Shown here: one piece after another, positions 12,501-25,400 of the stretch
Layout: each line of letters starts with the position of its first letter
Position numbering within the stretch: the stretch's first letter is position 1
Assembly: GCF_041296385.1 (NCBI RefSeq)
Contig: NC_091014.1
Coordinates: forward strand, 15,599,578-15,663,577
Reading direction: 5' to 3'
DNA: 64,000 bases
Source: Aphelocoma coerulescens
Taxonomy: Eukaryota > Chordata > Aves > Passeriformes > Corvidae
Made by a program: the position numbers and the translations under genes
The notes under the pieces: generated by a model
Told to the model about the DNA's origin: nothing
Seen by the model: the letters and a program-made list of their open reading frames with translations, nothing else
Database searches by the model: none

Positions 12501-15500
12501 TTTAAAAGTGCTTCTACAGCACTGCCACCACGGTAAGAAAAACTGGGATTTTGAGTCATTATTCCCCTTTCCTCCAACCCTATATAATTAGACTTAACAT
12601 TTTATTGTGGTTATGATTCCACTCCACCCCCAGAAGACAAGATTGTAAGAAAAGATCCCGCTGCTTTTTAATGAATTTTGAAGTAGTGTACTTGATACTT
12701 GCTTTGGAGAGCTGTTGTTTTATGAAAACCTCTGGGGTTTCCAAACTGGAGAAGGTTTCCAGGTTTCATGTGCGTGCTTGCACGTACATATACAGACACA
12801 AAACTAAATATATGCACACACCTTTTTATTCCATTTGGTCTGATGCATCCTTCTTAATGGGAATTAGAAATGCCAGAGCAATACTAAACAAGAGCCTTTT
12901 TTTTGAACTATCTTTCTGTCCACCAGCTCTTAAAAGCAGTGCTACTATTGCCTGTGTCTTAATGCTTCATAGTTTTAAATGAATCAATCTTTGAATACAA
13001 ATGTGTTTCGTTAGTAAATTCCTGTGTCTAAGATAGCACTGTTAAGATTGTGTGGAGAAACCTTGCTGTTTTCACTTAATTCCAGCTACCCACAAATGTT
13101 GAGAGATTAGTGCATAGAATATTTGTTCTGCTGAATCTAGATGCTATGTGATTGTATTTTTTTTCCCCCAGGGGAAAACACTTTCTACATGAAAGCTGAA
13201 ATTCTCTCTACTTAAAAACAGAAACAGCAACAAACAAAAAAATACTATAAAACAAAACAGACACCAAAGCTGCCATGCACACACTCTGTGTTGTAATCTC
13301 CCTGTCTGAGGACCAAATACATTGTTTCTCCTAAGGCAACCCTGAAGATGGCTCAAAAATCTTCTCAATTGCTTGATGTTTTCAGATTAATTAAGTCCTT
13401 CTGTGCCTCTGTGTTCCTTGTTAGTGCAATATTTGAAATGGTATTTATGCTTGAGATGTGTTTAAAAAAAATTTTCTTTTCATTTCCCTCTAAGGAGCAG
13501 ATTTGGAAATACATTATGTGTTGTGGCCATCACAACATGAGTGGAGAGTGGAAGCTTTCATAAAAAATAAAATGTTGAAAGCTCTTCTTGCTTGTAGTGT
13601 TGTTAATGTGACCAAAATGTATTTGGTTCTGTTCATTGTAGCATTAAAATTTTCCCAAGGAGCCATTTTTGGTAGAAGGAAGTGGGAAAATAAAAATCCT
13701 TGGGGCAGATATACTTATGGTCTAATATTTTCTGTTCATGTGTTCAGATATTGTAAGCCAGTGTTGTAGGCCAGATCTCTGAATACAAGTATGAATGAAA
13801 GCTCCTTGGTTTCATCAAACTGATCTTTATTAGTTTCCCTCCCTTCTGCTATCTCTGCTATAATTCCGGAATACAGTAAGGACAGGTAGATGATAATGCT
13901 GTATCTTTATGCTCGGAAAAAGAGATCTAACTGTACTGCTGTTACTTCTGCTAGATAGTGCATATTCTCAAGTACTTCCAATGTTGTTTTTATTTAAACA
14001 GGGAAGATAATTCATTACAGTCTCCAGATGCATGCAGAATTCATGGTCATCTCTATGTCAATAAAGTGGCAGGGAACTTTCACATAACTGTGGGCAAGTA
14101 TGTTCTGTTCAATTCCTGAAAATAATCCCTTCTACATTCTGTATAGTGCATGTATGTATATAAGTGTGTGTGCTTTTACACTTCAATTAATGACTGGGTT
14201 TTATTGACCCTTCTGTACTCATGGTTGGTATTTTTTTCCATAATACCTTTTCTTGCACAGTTAATTTTCTTCATAAATTACTGAAACCATGCAGTGCATT
14301 GCTGTGTGTAATGTAGTCATTATGAATTCCAGTGTTTTACAGGACGGAAACACTTGAAAATTGCTTTGTCAGAGAGCAGATACAGAGTGCAGTTAACTTG
14401 CTTACTCATAGAACAAATATTGTCAAACTTTTGTTAGTGATTTGAGCAGTTCTGCAGCTTTTCGTATAGTAAGTAGGACTTGGTGACTCTTCCAAAAGCA
14501 CAGTGGCTTGATGTGTTTTTGATATTTCTGATAATGCAAGACACTAATTTTCTGTAAGAGGGTTTTTGTGAGTCCAAGATTTCTGACCTTACTGTTCAGT
14601 CTGTACTTGACAGTAATAAAAATGTCATATTTGGGTTTTATATAGATATACACAATAGATACCAGTTTTTAAAATGTGTATATGTTACATATATGTTATG
14701 TTATACATATGTGCATATGTACATGTTTTATAAAGTATTTATTGAAATAGAGGAGGAAAGGTAATTTTTCTGCATAGTCCTGTGTGGATTCATAAAACAT
14801 TTGTTACTTTCTTCAGGGCAATACCACACCCTCGAGGCCATGCACACTTGGCAGCCCTTGTAAGCCATGAGTGTAAGTTCCTTCTGTCATCTCCATACCA
14901 ACATGCATCATTTCAGTCAGACTGTCCTAGTTCATGTTAGGTTGCTGTTTTAAAGATGTTCTAGCTGTGCAATTGCATTGCAAAATAAAAGTGAAGATAT
15001 TCTTTGCAATGGTCTGATTCAGTAGCAACTTAGTTTCGTACATTTAACACTATTAGGATTATCTGTAGGTTGCTTCTGTAGTAATGATAACACTGGAATT
15101 TCAGATGTATTTTGTTGTAACATAGACACCATTTAAAATTTCTGTATTCAGTCCAAACTACTTCTTTCCTTGAAGACCTTTTTAAAAGGTTAAAAATTTC
15201 TGAGCTTTGTCCTTAGAAACTTAATTTTTGGATTATGAGTCTAGATATTAAATGTCTGTTGCTGTCTTACTTAATGTGAGGCAAAGGTGACTTACTGTGA
15301 AAAATTAACTTGGTTAAACCAGTTACAGTTGGTTAAACCTCCAAATGTCTGCCCATGAGTTAATGTTAACACAACTTTAATAATTTTATAGATCTTAAGT
15401 ACTTGCAAAATAGCAATGTAGTAACTTGGAAACTGCCTCATATTTCTTCTGTACATTTGATTTATGAAATTTTAATCTTTTTAATGCAATTGCTTACAAA

Positions 15501-18500
15501 AACCTGAACTGTAGAATAATGTAAGTATTTGGCCAACTAGAAATTCCCTGTTACAAAATTATAACTGTTCAGCTCCACCATTGATTCAAATATAGTTACA
15601 ATTTGGTTTTGAAGCTCTTTTCTAGAGAAATTTAACTTTTTTGTTAAATAATTTTGATTTGAGTTTTCTTTGAAATGTGGGTAGATCCAATGATGTGTAC
15701 AGTGGTGGTTGGTAAATGCATTAATTAGAATATTTCCGTGTCAGAAATGGGTGCATCTTATTCTCTTAAGTACAGAATCTCATAGTTTAAATATGCTTCA
15801 TTTCTCTGTATTGTCTTTCAGCCTATAACTTCTCCCATAGAATAGATCATTTGTCATTTGGAGAGCTAATTCCAGGAATTATTAATCCTTTGGATGGAAC
15901 AGAAAAAATTGCATCAGATCGTAAGTGTTGTGTGTTTAAAAAGCATCTTGTTTTCTAGGGTTTTCCAATAGTTACATTTTAAGTATTATCATTTTTCATG
16001 AATGTTGTGATTGACAAGCAGCATGTCAGGCTAAATTTGGTAGTGAGCAATGCCCTGTTCAGTTATCCATGTGACATCTTTAATGGGCATTTTTTTTCTA
16101 ATATGTGCATTGCTGTTCTATGCTGTTTCCCTGAAGGCAATTTGTGGTTTTTTCCAGGTGTTATGTTGAAGTTACACTATGTCTGACCATATTGCAGCAG
16201 TATGTTACAGTGGAGAATCATAGATCTGACCATTGTCATAATGGGGAAAAATAAGCCTGATTTGGTTTGAAAAATAGCACCAGGAGTCTTGGATTCTATT
16301 CCTGTATTTGGTTTGTCCCTTCCACAGTGTATTTTGTGAGACTACTACAGGATGGGTTTGTGTAGCACTTTGTTTCCTCATGTATAAATAAAGGAGAGTA
16401 GTAATCTGCCTCATCCCATCACTGGCATTCCCTGTGAGAGTGAACCCCAGAACCTTCTAGAGTTGCTGTTATCTCAAAGGCAGCCAGTTCCTTGGCTATT
16501 ACTGCCAGAATGGTTTTGTGTAGTTGAAATAAATTGCTTCAGTCAATTGGTGTTTGTTCCTGTAGGGAATTGCACAAAGACAGAGCAGTCAAGTGCATGA
16601 GCATGCTGATGGCCCTGGAAGAATTCTCTAGAAGTGTAATTGAGAGAAAAGCTGTAACCAGTTTAGAAGGGCTTCCAGCACTGTAGGTAAAATTCAGTGG
16701 CTAAAATTTATTCAGACCACTGTGAGATAGGTATCATGAAACATGTGACAGTGTGAAACTTGTTCTAGTGCCCTGGAAAACACTACCTGTGCATTTCATT
16801 TGAAGCTTTGGGTGGCCTGACCTTAATGAGTCTTTTCATTGCATGGGAAAAATGTAAATTTCTGAGTATAAGTGGGACATATGTCTTTTCCATTGAAACT
16901 AACTTTGTTTGTACAGATGGTGCTGAAGTAGTTTTGGCAGTGCTGGCATTCCTTGAAGAATGTCCCAAGTGCAAATGGCTTAGCTGATTTATTATTTCTT
17001 TGATTTATTTGTGAATATCTCAGATGGCCTCTGTTCTTGATTAAACAGTTAAGATTTTTTTTTCTTCTAGACAACCAGATGTTCCAGTATTTTATCACAG
17101 TTGTGCCAACCAAACTTCATACATATAAAATTTCAGCAGAAACTCATCAATTTTCAGTAACAGAAAGGGTAAGTAGAAGAAAGTAAAAAACATGGAGATA
17201 AAAAAATCTAAAAGTGATTGTTCATAACAAAACTTGAAATGTGAAAGTTTTGAATAGTACTCTAGCATGAAGAGACAATTTGTAGAACATTCTAGTACAC
17301 TAGATTTATCATACAGCAGTGATAGTAAAATATATATATATGCTTGGTGACACATGCAAACTTCTATTAATGTTTTGCATCTGTAGATCTGGAGTCTGAT
17401 ATTAGAATTAATGATAAATAGACAGTAATTTCCATTTCACTGGATGGTAATAGTGGTGGTGGTGAAATCCTCCAAGTTTTAGGTCTGTAACCTAGTGTGT
17501 AGCTTTACAAATATTTAATTCACCTTTAGCTTTTTATCCTTGTGGGAAGCAAACAAAAAGATGCAGCTCACTTTAATATCATGAACTTGGTTGTGGAGTG
17601 TAAGAAATGGAAACAGAGGTAGTTTGTGTGAAAAACTGATCACACAGTAAATGTCTCAGCTGTCTTAGCCTTTGTTGAACCACCAAATTTAATTACTCTC
17701 AAAACAAGAGAACTTCCACTTCTGGGTTTTGGAAGGCTTTTAATTATGAATCCATAACAAAGGTAGTTAATGGAGCATAGCATATATCATAAAGTACTAA
17801 TTTTAAAGACTGCTGTGAATAGGAAAAAAGCCTTGGGTGTACTGGCTACATGTCTTATTTTCAGAGATTGAACTCTGTTTTTATCTTCTATTTGAAAGCC
17901 AAAGAAAAAAATCTTTGTGAAAAGTTTAATTAAAGATGACAGATGAAGTGGGAAGAAAGCCTTGGGTTGAAAGAAAATATGGGGATTAGTAGCATGGCAG
18001 TTCACTGTATTGCAGCTTGTGATGTTCTCCAAGGGAGAAGGATTTTTTATTTCCTCACAATTCCATGTTGTGCTTCTGAAAATACAGAGGTAGGGGAAGT
18101 AGAGTAGAGGTGATATCTTGGTGTTCAACTTTGACATGCAGGCCACCGAAGGGAAAGGTTTGCTCCAAAACTGATGAAAGCTGGACTAAAGAGAGAATGA
18201 GGAGGAATTTCACAATGCAGTTATCTCCCACCTCCTGCTGGTTTAGCAATCTGCTTTGTGTTTTCTCTGCGCAATCTGCAACAACTAAGGCATTCCTTAA
18301 ACCTCTGGATGTCAGTCAACAGCTTATCTTAGACATTGTTCCTTTTTTTTAAATCTTGTATTCATTCAATTTTTCTCTCTTCCTGTGTAATGATGGTTCT
18401 GTCAATTAACTGTCTGGTCTAAGTTGGCTCTTCAGTTTTTTGTGGGGATGTATTTTTATGGAAGTTGCTACAACCACAGCTTACTTGGGAGAAAAGCCTG

Positions 18501-21500
18501 TGAATAATGGACGTAAAGTGGCATTATGTACTTGTTTGCTCTTGCTGCCTCAGTAGGCAGCCCTGTTGCCTCCAAAGCTTATTTGTGTTTAATTGTAGGG
18601 AACCAAATACTCCTATTAGATGAGCTGGGAAGGGTTGCTAAGATCAACTGTTCACTGAACACCTGCGTGCATTTATTTTGTAAGAGTAGGCACATACGCA
18701 GACATGGAAAAAGGTGGTCAGATGGCCACAGCTAGAACTTGAATGCAGTGAGGTTTAATTGCCACTGGTGGGCACACGGGGAAGCAGAGTTTGAGAGGTG
18801 TGGGCTGAATCTTCTCCACTACTGATGTTTGAGATACTGTAGTTATCTATGTTAAAAAGATTTGATTCTAGCAAGGCTTCACCGAACTATCTGATGCAAG
18901 GTTAGTTATTTTCAGCAGATTTTAGCAATCAAAAGTTAAATCTTCTGCAGCAGTAGAAGCTGAAAGCAGATCAAAATGGTTTGCAGAAAAAGAATTCTGT
19001 TTCTTTTAAGGGTGGAGTTTTGTGTGTTCTCTTTAATTTCATATTCTTTTTTCACCATTTGACCTCAAAAGACCAGTAAGGCTTAGGGAAATAACAGAGG
19101 AAAAGCAAACAAAAAATAGTTTTTTCCTTTGCCAGTGGCAAGGTTCTGTTTAACTACCTTTAGTCTTCTCTTCCTTTTTAGTATGACTGATCATCTATCT
19201 CCAAATGCTGTCAGTTGTCATGCTTTGAAATATGGAAAGCATTCTCCACGGGTTTGTTTTGTTATTTAGCCATTGCAAAGTTTTTGGGACCTGTTATCAT
19301 TACTGATACATGATTTTGACATCCTTTTAACTTTGGTGTGGTAGCATAAAAATCAGTATGGTTTATGACAGTATTAGCTAACCGAAGAAGTTGCCTAATC
19401 TGTGTTTACCAAAGTGGTATTCTGCTTTTTATTTTGTATTGTATTCTGCATGGTTTTTTGAGCACAAACTGTTAAATCTACAGAGAAATGGAGCTGTGAT
19501 ATATTGCTTTTCTGTTCAGTCTTGCTTATCTTTCTTCTCAGTTTTTACTAGCTTAGGCATGGCTGAGTTTGTCTTCAGTCAGTTTTGTTCTTTTCTGCTG
19601 TCCTTATATATTTTCAGCCAGACTTACATGGCAGTACATTTATCAACACTTTTCACTAACAACAAAATGACAGCAAACTTTTGAAAGAAGCTTGTGTTGA
19701 GGTGTTGTCTCCTGAAACCTTTTTATAAAAGTAGGTATTTATAGCAGCCACACTCTCCTCTTTGGTGTCTTTTGGTTTGAGATTTTGGGCAAATGAAAAG
19801 AAACTAGAAATTTCTCAGATTAGGACTGAGGTGCCTGGTAGTTACAGCAAGTTTGGGGTGTTTATTTATTTATTGAGGTGTATTTCTTGCTGTGTGACTG
19901 TTGTCTGATATGACATAACTGACAAAAGGTTTGAAAAGAGGCTTTTGCCAAGGAATGTTGGACCAGATGTTCCTCGAGGTGCCTTCTAACCTGGTATTCT
20001 GTGATTTATATAAACCCTCTGGTTTTATATATATCTTAGCCATTGCTAAGGTTGTTCAACAACTTAAATCTCATGAAGGTTTCACCCTGAGTTAAGTGAT
20101 TCATAGTAGCTGATAAAGTAGGAAGAGTTGTGGCAACTATTACACCAGTGCACTTGCCGGAGTTCAGCAGCCTAGGCCAAGACTGGCATTATCCTCATAG
20201 GTACCAACACCAATCCAGTTATAAAAATCCTTGTTTAAAGGACCACGTGAGCAAGTCTTGAGAGAATAGTACCAAAGCACAGTAGTGAATATTGATATGC
20301 AGCACAGCAGACCAGTGACCAGGAAAGTAAATTTCTACTTCATGGTGTCTAACTTTTTAGAAGGTACTGGTCAACGTGACCTTGATATTCTCTGGTCTTC
20401 TGTTCAGTGCTAACTCTGATTAAATAACTCTTTGTCATCCCATCTTGTAAGACTGGTTTTCTTGTGACTAATTAACAAGTATGACTAACAAGTGTTTCTG
20501 TCTTTTCTTTCAGGAAAGAGTAATTAACCATGCAGCTGGCAGCCATGGGGTGTCAGGAATATTCATGAAATACGACATCAGTTCACTTATGGTGACAGTG
20601 ACAGAAGAACACATGCCTTTTTGGCAGTTCTTAGTGAGGCTCTGTGGCATTATTGGGGGAATTTTTTCAACTACAGGTGATTATCAGTGCCTTTCTTCTT
20701 AAGTTCTATCACAATTTTTTTTTAATCATGGTGATTGCTATGGATAAACTAGAGGGGAGTCTTCTTAAGAGATTTAAGACAAAGTGCTCATTTGTGTGCA
20801 TTGAAATGTTTCATGAAATCTACTCAGTTCTGGTGTCCCAATATGGCATTTCTGGTGTTCTGAGGGCCTTTTGTTTCCTTTTTGGTAACTATAGCATAGT
20901 TTATTTACTTCTGGAAGAGCAAAGCTACATCTGTTTATAGATACATAGATATCTATGTATATATACACAGACACACATACTGATATTCTGTGTATTTCCT
21001 ATAGTTGGGATCCAGTAATTAAATCACTGACAAAAATTGAGATAAAATTTCCATCTGAAGTAATTGGGAATGTTTTCCTTATCAATTTACTGCTGGATTT
21101 GCTTAATCAGAGAAAACAAACTAAGTTGAAAAGGCAGAATTCACTTACTGGTCAAGACATAAGAGGGTACCTGGATTACAAGTTATTTCTTTCCTTGGCT
21201 CTTATTGGAAGAGAGCTCAGTAAAGAGGCTTTGAACTAAGAGCTGCTTTTCAAAGTAGATATTTCTGTCCCTCACAATGTATTTTCACCCATGAAAGCTG
21301 GCAGAGGGAATTACGTTTACTTGGGAGCTCTGCCTTCTTGATGCATTTCAGAATGTTAGAGTTCTGCCCTGCCCTTGATATTTCCTTTCTTCATGTTAAT
21401 TTCTCAGTGTTTTATGTATGGGTTTACTGCACTGTGTCCTGTGTAAGTATGGTGTATAGCTTTGTTGTAATGCTTCCATAAATAATACATTTTTACTACT

Positions 21501-22421
21501 GCTGACAATTTAAATGTTGTTTTGACATTGCAGGAATTTTACATGGTATTGGAAGATTTGTAGCAGAAATTATTTTTTGCCGTTTTAGACTGGGCTCTTA
21601 CAGATCCACATCGGTAAGGAAAAAACTTCCTCTTAAGTGTTTCTCTAAGTGGTACAGCTGAGGATGGATGATAAGGACAGCTTTGGGACTTGGTCCCAGG
21701 AGAATTTAAGATCTTTGCAATAAACCCTCCCCTTGACACGCACATTAGCAGAGATTCAACAGCTTTTAAAAATAGTTGCAAAACCTAAAATGTAAAGAAG
21801 CAGAGTTCTCTAACAAACTGAATTAATGCAGCTGAGTCTCTTAAATGTCCTATATTCCTTTCATTGTCCTTATTATATTCTTAATTTTTTTCATATTGCT
21901 CCAAAAATTACATGTTTCCCAGGCCTGGTCTCTCTCCTTGTCCCAATTTTGCTTTCACATATCCTTTTGCTTGGCCTGCACACTGAAAAAGAGGCATTCT
22001 GTGCTGCAGGGGTTCAGTGATGCTCCTTCACCTTTCCTTTCATTAGGCAATAACAGGATTGCTTCTCTAGCAACTACTTGATTTTATATTTTATTTTTCC
22101 CATTTAAGCCAGTAGATATCCCTTGAGACCTCTGCCTTTCTCTCAAATTTGGTTGAAGTTTTCCAGCTGGCAAGGTTATGCGAGTGAGGAGAGAGGAAGG
22201 AAGGCAACCAAATTTGTATAATATTTATATGAGAGGCCAGGTAAAATGCATCCAGGAAATGCTCAAGAATAAAGAAGTGTGTGTTTTTGAGGAGGGAGGG
22301 TGGAGATTCTGTGTCTGGTCAAGCCATTAATAACACCTTGTTTTTGTTTCACTAGGTCCCACTTCCTGATGGCCACACAAGCAACCACTTACCTCTAATT
22401 ACAGAAAATAGTACACATTAG
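5651..22421 (+). CDS. ERGIC2: ERGIC2, ER-Golgi intermediate compartment protein 2, 13 coding exons, complete
   Basis: Coding exons: 5651-5756, 8548-8656, 10076-10122, 11044-11114, 11665-11705, 12431-12532, 14002-14097, 14817-14872, 15822-15920, 17071-17168, 20514-20676, 21534-21613, 22356-22421. All introns are GT..AG and frames join, giving 1134 nt (377 aa plus stop), the length of human ERGIC2. The N-terminus MRRLNRKKTLNLMKELDAFP is nearly identical to the human protein. A first membrane segment lies at about residues 36-54, then a long luminal domain with an NFS glycosylation sequon. A second membrane segment at about 312-335 carries the conserved RLCGIIGGIFSTTG motif, followed by a short cytosolic tail ending ENSTH. 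The family (Erv41/Erv46/ERGIC2/ERGIC3) cycles in COPI/COPII vesicles between ER and Golgi. ERGIC2 pairs with ERGIC3 in cargo retrieval. The start is chosen by homology and A at -3. No damage is seen. Confidence 0.97.
6545..6580. repeat. (AT)n microsatellite in an ERGIC2 intron
   Basis: Alternating AT/TA run, interrupted once by TG, in the intron between coding exons 1 and 2. Likely length-polymorphic. Confidence 0.9.
8130..8365 (-). mobile_element. Ancient CR1 LINE fragment (3' portion), antisense in ERGIC2 intron
   Basis: Read on the + strand it carries degraded CR1 landmarks in order: an 'agaccatccctgacag' segment, 'gcctgttcttaaac', 'gatttcacaacctccta', then 'attccagtatttgactgta'. These follow the reverse complement of the CR1 3' region as I know it from amniote genomes. 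It is heavily mutated and has no open frame. Edges are approximate. Confidence 0.6.
10237..10271. repeat. Short tandem duplication in an ERGIC2 intron
   Basis: The segment TGATCTTAATGGCATG occurs twice in direct succession in the intron after coding exon 3. Probably a slippage product with no functional meaning. Confidence 0.7.
19950..20010 (+). mobile_element. CR1 3'-tail fragment in ERGIC2 intron
   Basis: The stretch 'ttggaccagatgttcctcg' followed by 'aggtgccttctaacc' and 'attctgtgattt' is a diverged copy of the CR1 3' end, which in consensus reads as a 'ttggactagatgat...' block, a 'ccttccaaccc' block and 'attctatgattct' octamers. Sense orientation relative to ERGIC2, in the long intron between 17168 and 20514. 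Only the last ~60 bases of the element are present, typical of 5'-truncated CR1. Confidence 0.75.
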
Positions 22422-22468
22422 CCTCCTGAGAAAATTTTCTTTCTTCCTGCCTGATACAGACTTTTTGT

Positions 22469-22474
22469 AATAAA
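22469..22474 (+). terminator. ERGIC2: Candidate ERGIC2 polyadenylation signal AATAAA
   Basis: Canonical AATAAA lies 48 bases after the stop codon, followed by a GT-containing stretch around 22484-22512. It would give a very short 3' UTR. Further AATAAA hexamers near 23820 and 23969 could serve longer isoforms. Confidence 0.5.
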
Positions 22475-25400
22475 GAAAACATTGTGCAATATGCTGAGAC
22501 AGTGCTGATGGGCAGCAAAAAAAAAATGAAGCCTTTACAAAAAAACCCTCCAACAAAATAATTTGTGTATTTTTTTGTCTTTGAGTGCACATGGAGACAT
22601 AGGAAACTGTGAGCCCAGTGAGGTGGATGATCTTCTGGAGAGTGAAGGAGTTTTGCTGCCAGTATGGTATTTGTGGTCAAGCTGAACGTCTTTGTGGTGG
22701 CTGCCCATGACCACTGAAGCATCTCAGTGATCCCTGGGAAGGCTGCAGGCCCCAAGGAGAAAAGACTACAAAGTGGGATGTGTGGAAGGGCTGGCAGCAG
22801 CCACAGAGGAACAGTAACAGAGCTGGGGTTTCTCTCAAGTGTGCAAATGGGGGGTTGGCTTTTTTTGTTCTTTTATAATGCTGGGGCTGAGGGCTAAGAC
22901 ATCTTTCATACAGCTGAGGAGTGATCCTAGAAAATCCTGAAGAAGAGGGGAATGAGAGAGAACTTGGTGAGTAAGATGCAGCCCGAGCCATGATGTTGAT
23001 CACAGCGACTGCCTTTCTGCAGCCCCACCATTCCTTAGTGGAAGAAACATGTGGAGCAGAGGAGTTCCTCTGTATGTCCACACAGCCACTGTGCCAGCAG
23101 TGAGAGTGTCACTTCTTGCATTGGTGTGGAAGTGCCCAAGGACTCCAAGAATGCGCTCCAGCCTGCACAGCTTTTAGACTTGGAATAAGAAGCCCTCTAA
23201 GTAAGGGCTTTTGACTGTAGTTTTGATAAAAGACAAGACTCCCTAGTAAAAAAATGAGGAAATCTTTGTATGCCTCATTCTTGGTAAAGAAACTGCTTTG
23301 ATGGTATCTTTGTTGTACCTGTGCTGCTCATGTGGGAGCCATGGGAGCATCCACATCCTGGAAATGGATGGGGGAAAAGGAAGAAGGGGGCCAGAAGCTG
23401 CCAGTTCAGGGCAGTTGGGAGGCCTGCTAGGCCAGGCAGGGAGTGTGGAGTTGGTAGTAGGCGACTTCAGGGAATCTGAATCATATGGCTGCAGACAGGT
23501 GATGAGACAGGATCTGCAGAACTAATCCTTGCTGTTCATGAAGGGTTTTGTAAATTAAATGAAGAGAGCAATATTGTATTGTAAATATGCTACTGAGAAA
23601 GAATGTTATTAATGCGAATGGTGCTTCGAGAAACTGAACATCGTGGTACTGCTGAACCACTGGTAGACACCTATGGTTGAACAGTTACTCCACCAGTGTA
23701 AAAAGTTATTAATATGATTCCTTCTCAGCAAAACTGGTTTAATAATGTTAGAAGATAATGCTGATCCTGGCCTTACTCACCATGGAATTAATATTTTAAT
23801 TAAGAGGACTGATTACAGAAAAATAAAAATTTCTGTGGTGGTGTCAGATTTTGCTGACTTCCATTAATGTACTTTATAGGACACTTGGACTTTGTTGATG
23901 AGCATAGTGTTAATAACACAGCTGATTTGCTATGCAAAGCAAAGGGCTCCCTAAAAAGAAATGAAATAGTAAATAAAATGTGGGAAATAAGGAAAGACTT
24001 CTGTTGAATTTGGCTATTGAGAAAAACGTTCAATGCAGCCAGGTCCTTGGGGTTGAGAGCCAGGTTTGGGATTTTCTCTTTTGTGCTTTGTTTTTTAAAC
24101 ATTGATTAAAACTCCAGCAACTTGAGAAACACTTTGGTTCCCATTTCTCTTTGGCATTTCCTTCTGAGGTTTGTTTCCTACTTCTGCTCAGACTGGTTCT
24201 GCTTTGGGCTTTTCCTAACCGTTGTTTCTTATCTGTGTGGAACAGACTGCTGGTGAGAGAGACTGATCTCGGTTGACTTTCTGTAGCAGAACTTTAAATA
24301 TTATTTTCTATTCTCACATAAAAGAGCCAGGCAGCTTAATGTGTTAAATCCTTGTGTGGCATATTCATGTTGTTTTATCTAAAAAAAACCCTTGTGTGAG
24401 GGCTGGTTGCTAATGGAAGAAAATTTGGGATCAACTTGCAGATGTGAGGTACTGCATTGCAGAGTGAATGCAGGATCTGTTGCCCATGTGCTGTTTGCTT
24501 TCTCTCCACAGCGGGTTTGGTAGTTGGAGCAGTACTGCTGACCCTTGTACCACGTGTTGTCAACACCTTAACCAGCATGTGCAGGGGTGTCCTGGAGAAA
24601 ATAATAATTTATTGCAGGAACTTTTTTTGGTCACATTTATTTGCATTGTGCAAAGTGAGTGTAGGATGGAAAAATGAATGGGTGTCCCAAGGGAAACAGA
24701 AACCCAGATGTTAATGTGATGTGTATTTTCTGAAAGAGAAATAGCAGATGAAAATACCATTTTTTGGGTTAGGAAAGATGGTCAAAATGATGTATTTTTA
24801 TCCTTTGCTCTTAGGCGATGGTGGAACCTGCTGCCCTGTGCAAGATCTTTTTAAGCTTTTCAGGCACTGATTTGACAAACCAAACCCTAAGTAGAGGGCG
24901 TAGTTGCTTAGGAACAGTTAGAGGCAGATTATATTTGGTGTATAAATGCAGCTGTGATTAACTGAACAGACAAAACCAAGGTTAGGGAGGCAGCTGTTGT
25001 CTTGTCCTTTTGCTGTCGAGTTCTCCGTGAGAAAATCTGTTGCTAAGGATGTCTTGTGTAATGATGCAGTTACACTGAGGCAGGAGGATGTGATCACCTT
25101 GTCACATCTCCGGTGGCGATGATACTAAAGCTCTCTGCTCTCTATTTCTTCAGAGGTAGCCAAGTGCTGTGGCTTCCTTCTGGGAAGATGGGAAATTAAA
25201 ACAGCTTGTTTGGGGATACTGGTAAAGATCTGTCTGTTTTTAAAAGGCACCCCAGAAGGTGGGGTTATGGGAGGCTTATTTATGCCTTCCTTTCTCAGAT
25301 TGGTGCAAAGTTACTTCTTGTAAAGACACTTCTTTTTTTCTGCCAATGCTCAGTGAATGCAAATTGTGTCTAGTATTTGGCCTTGGCAGTGGTCCTGCTG

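Noticed and set aside
22677..23081. 134-codon open frame on the - strand just past ERGIC2
   Set aside because: No domain, no splice support, and overlapped by other short frames. Likely chance in the ERGIC2 3' flank.
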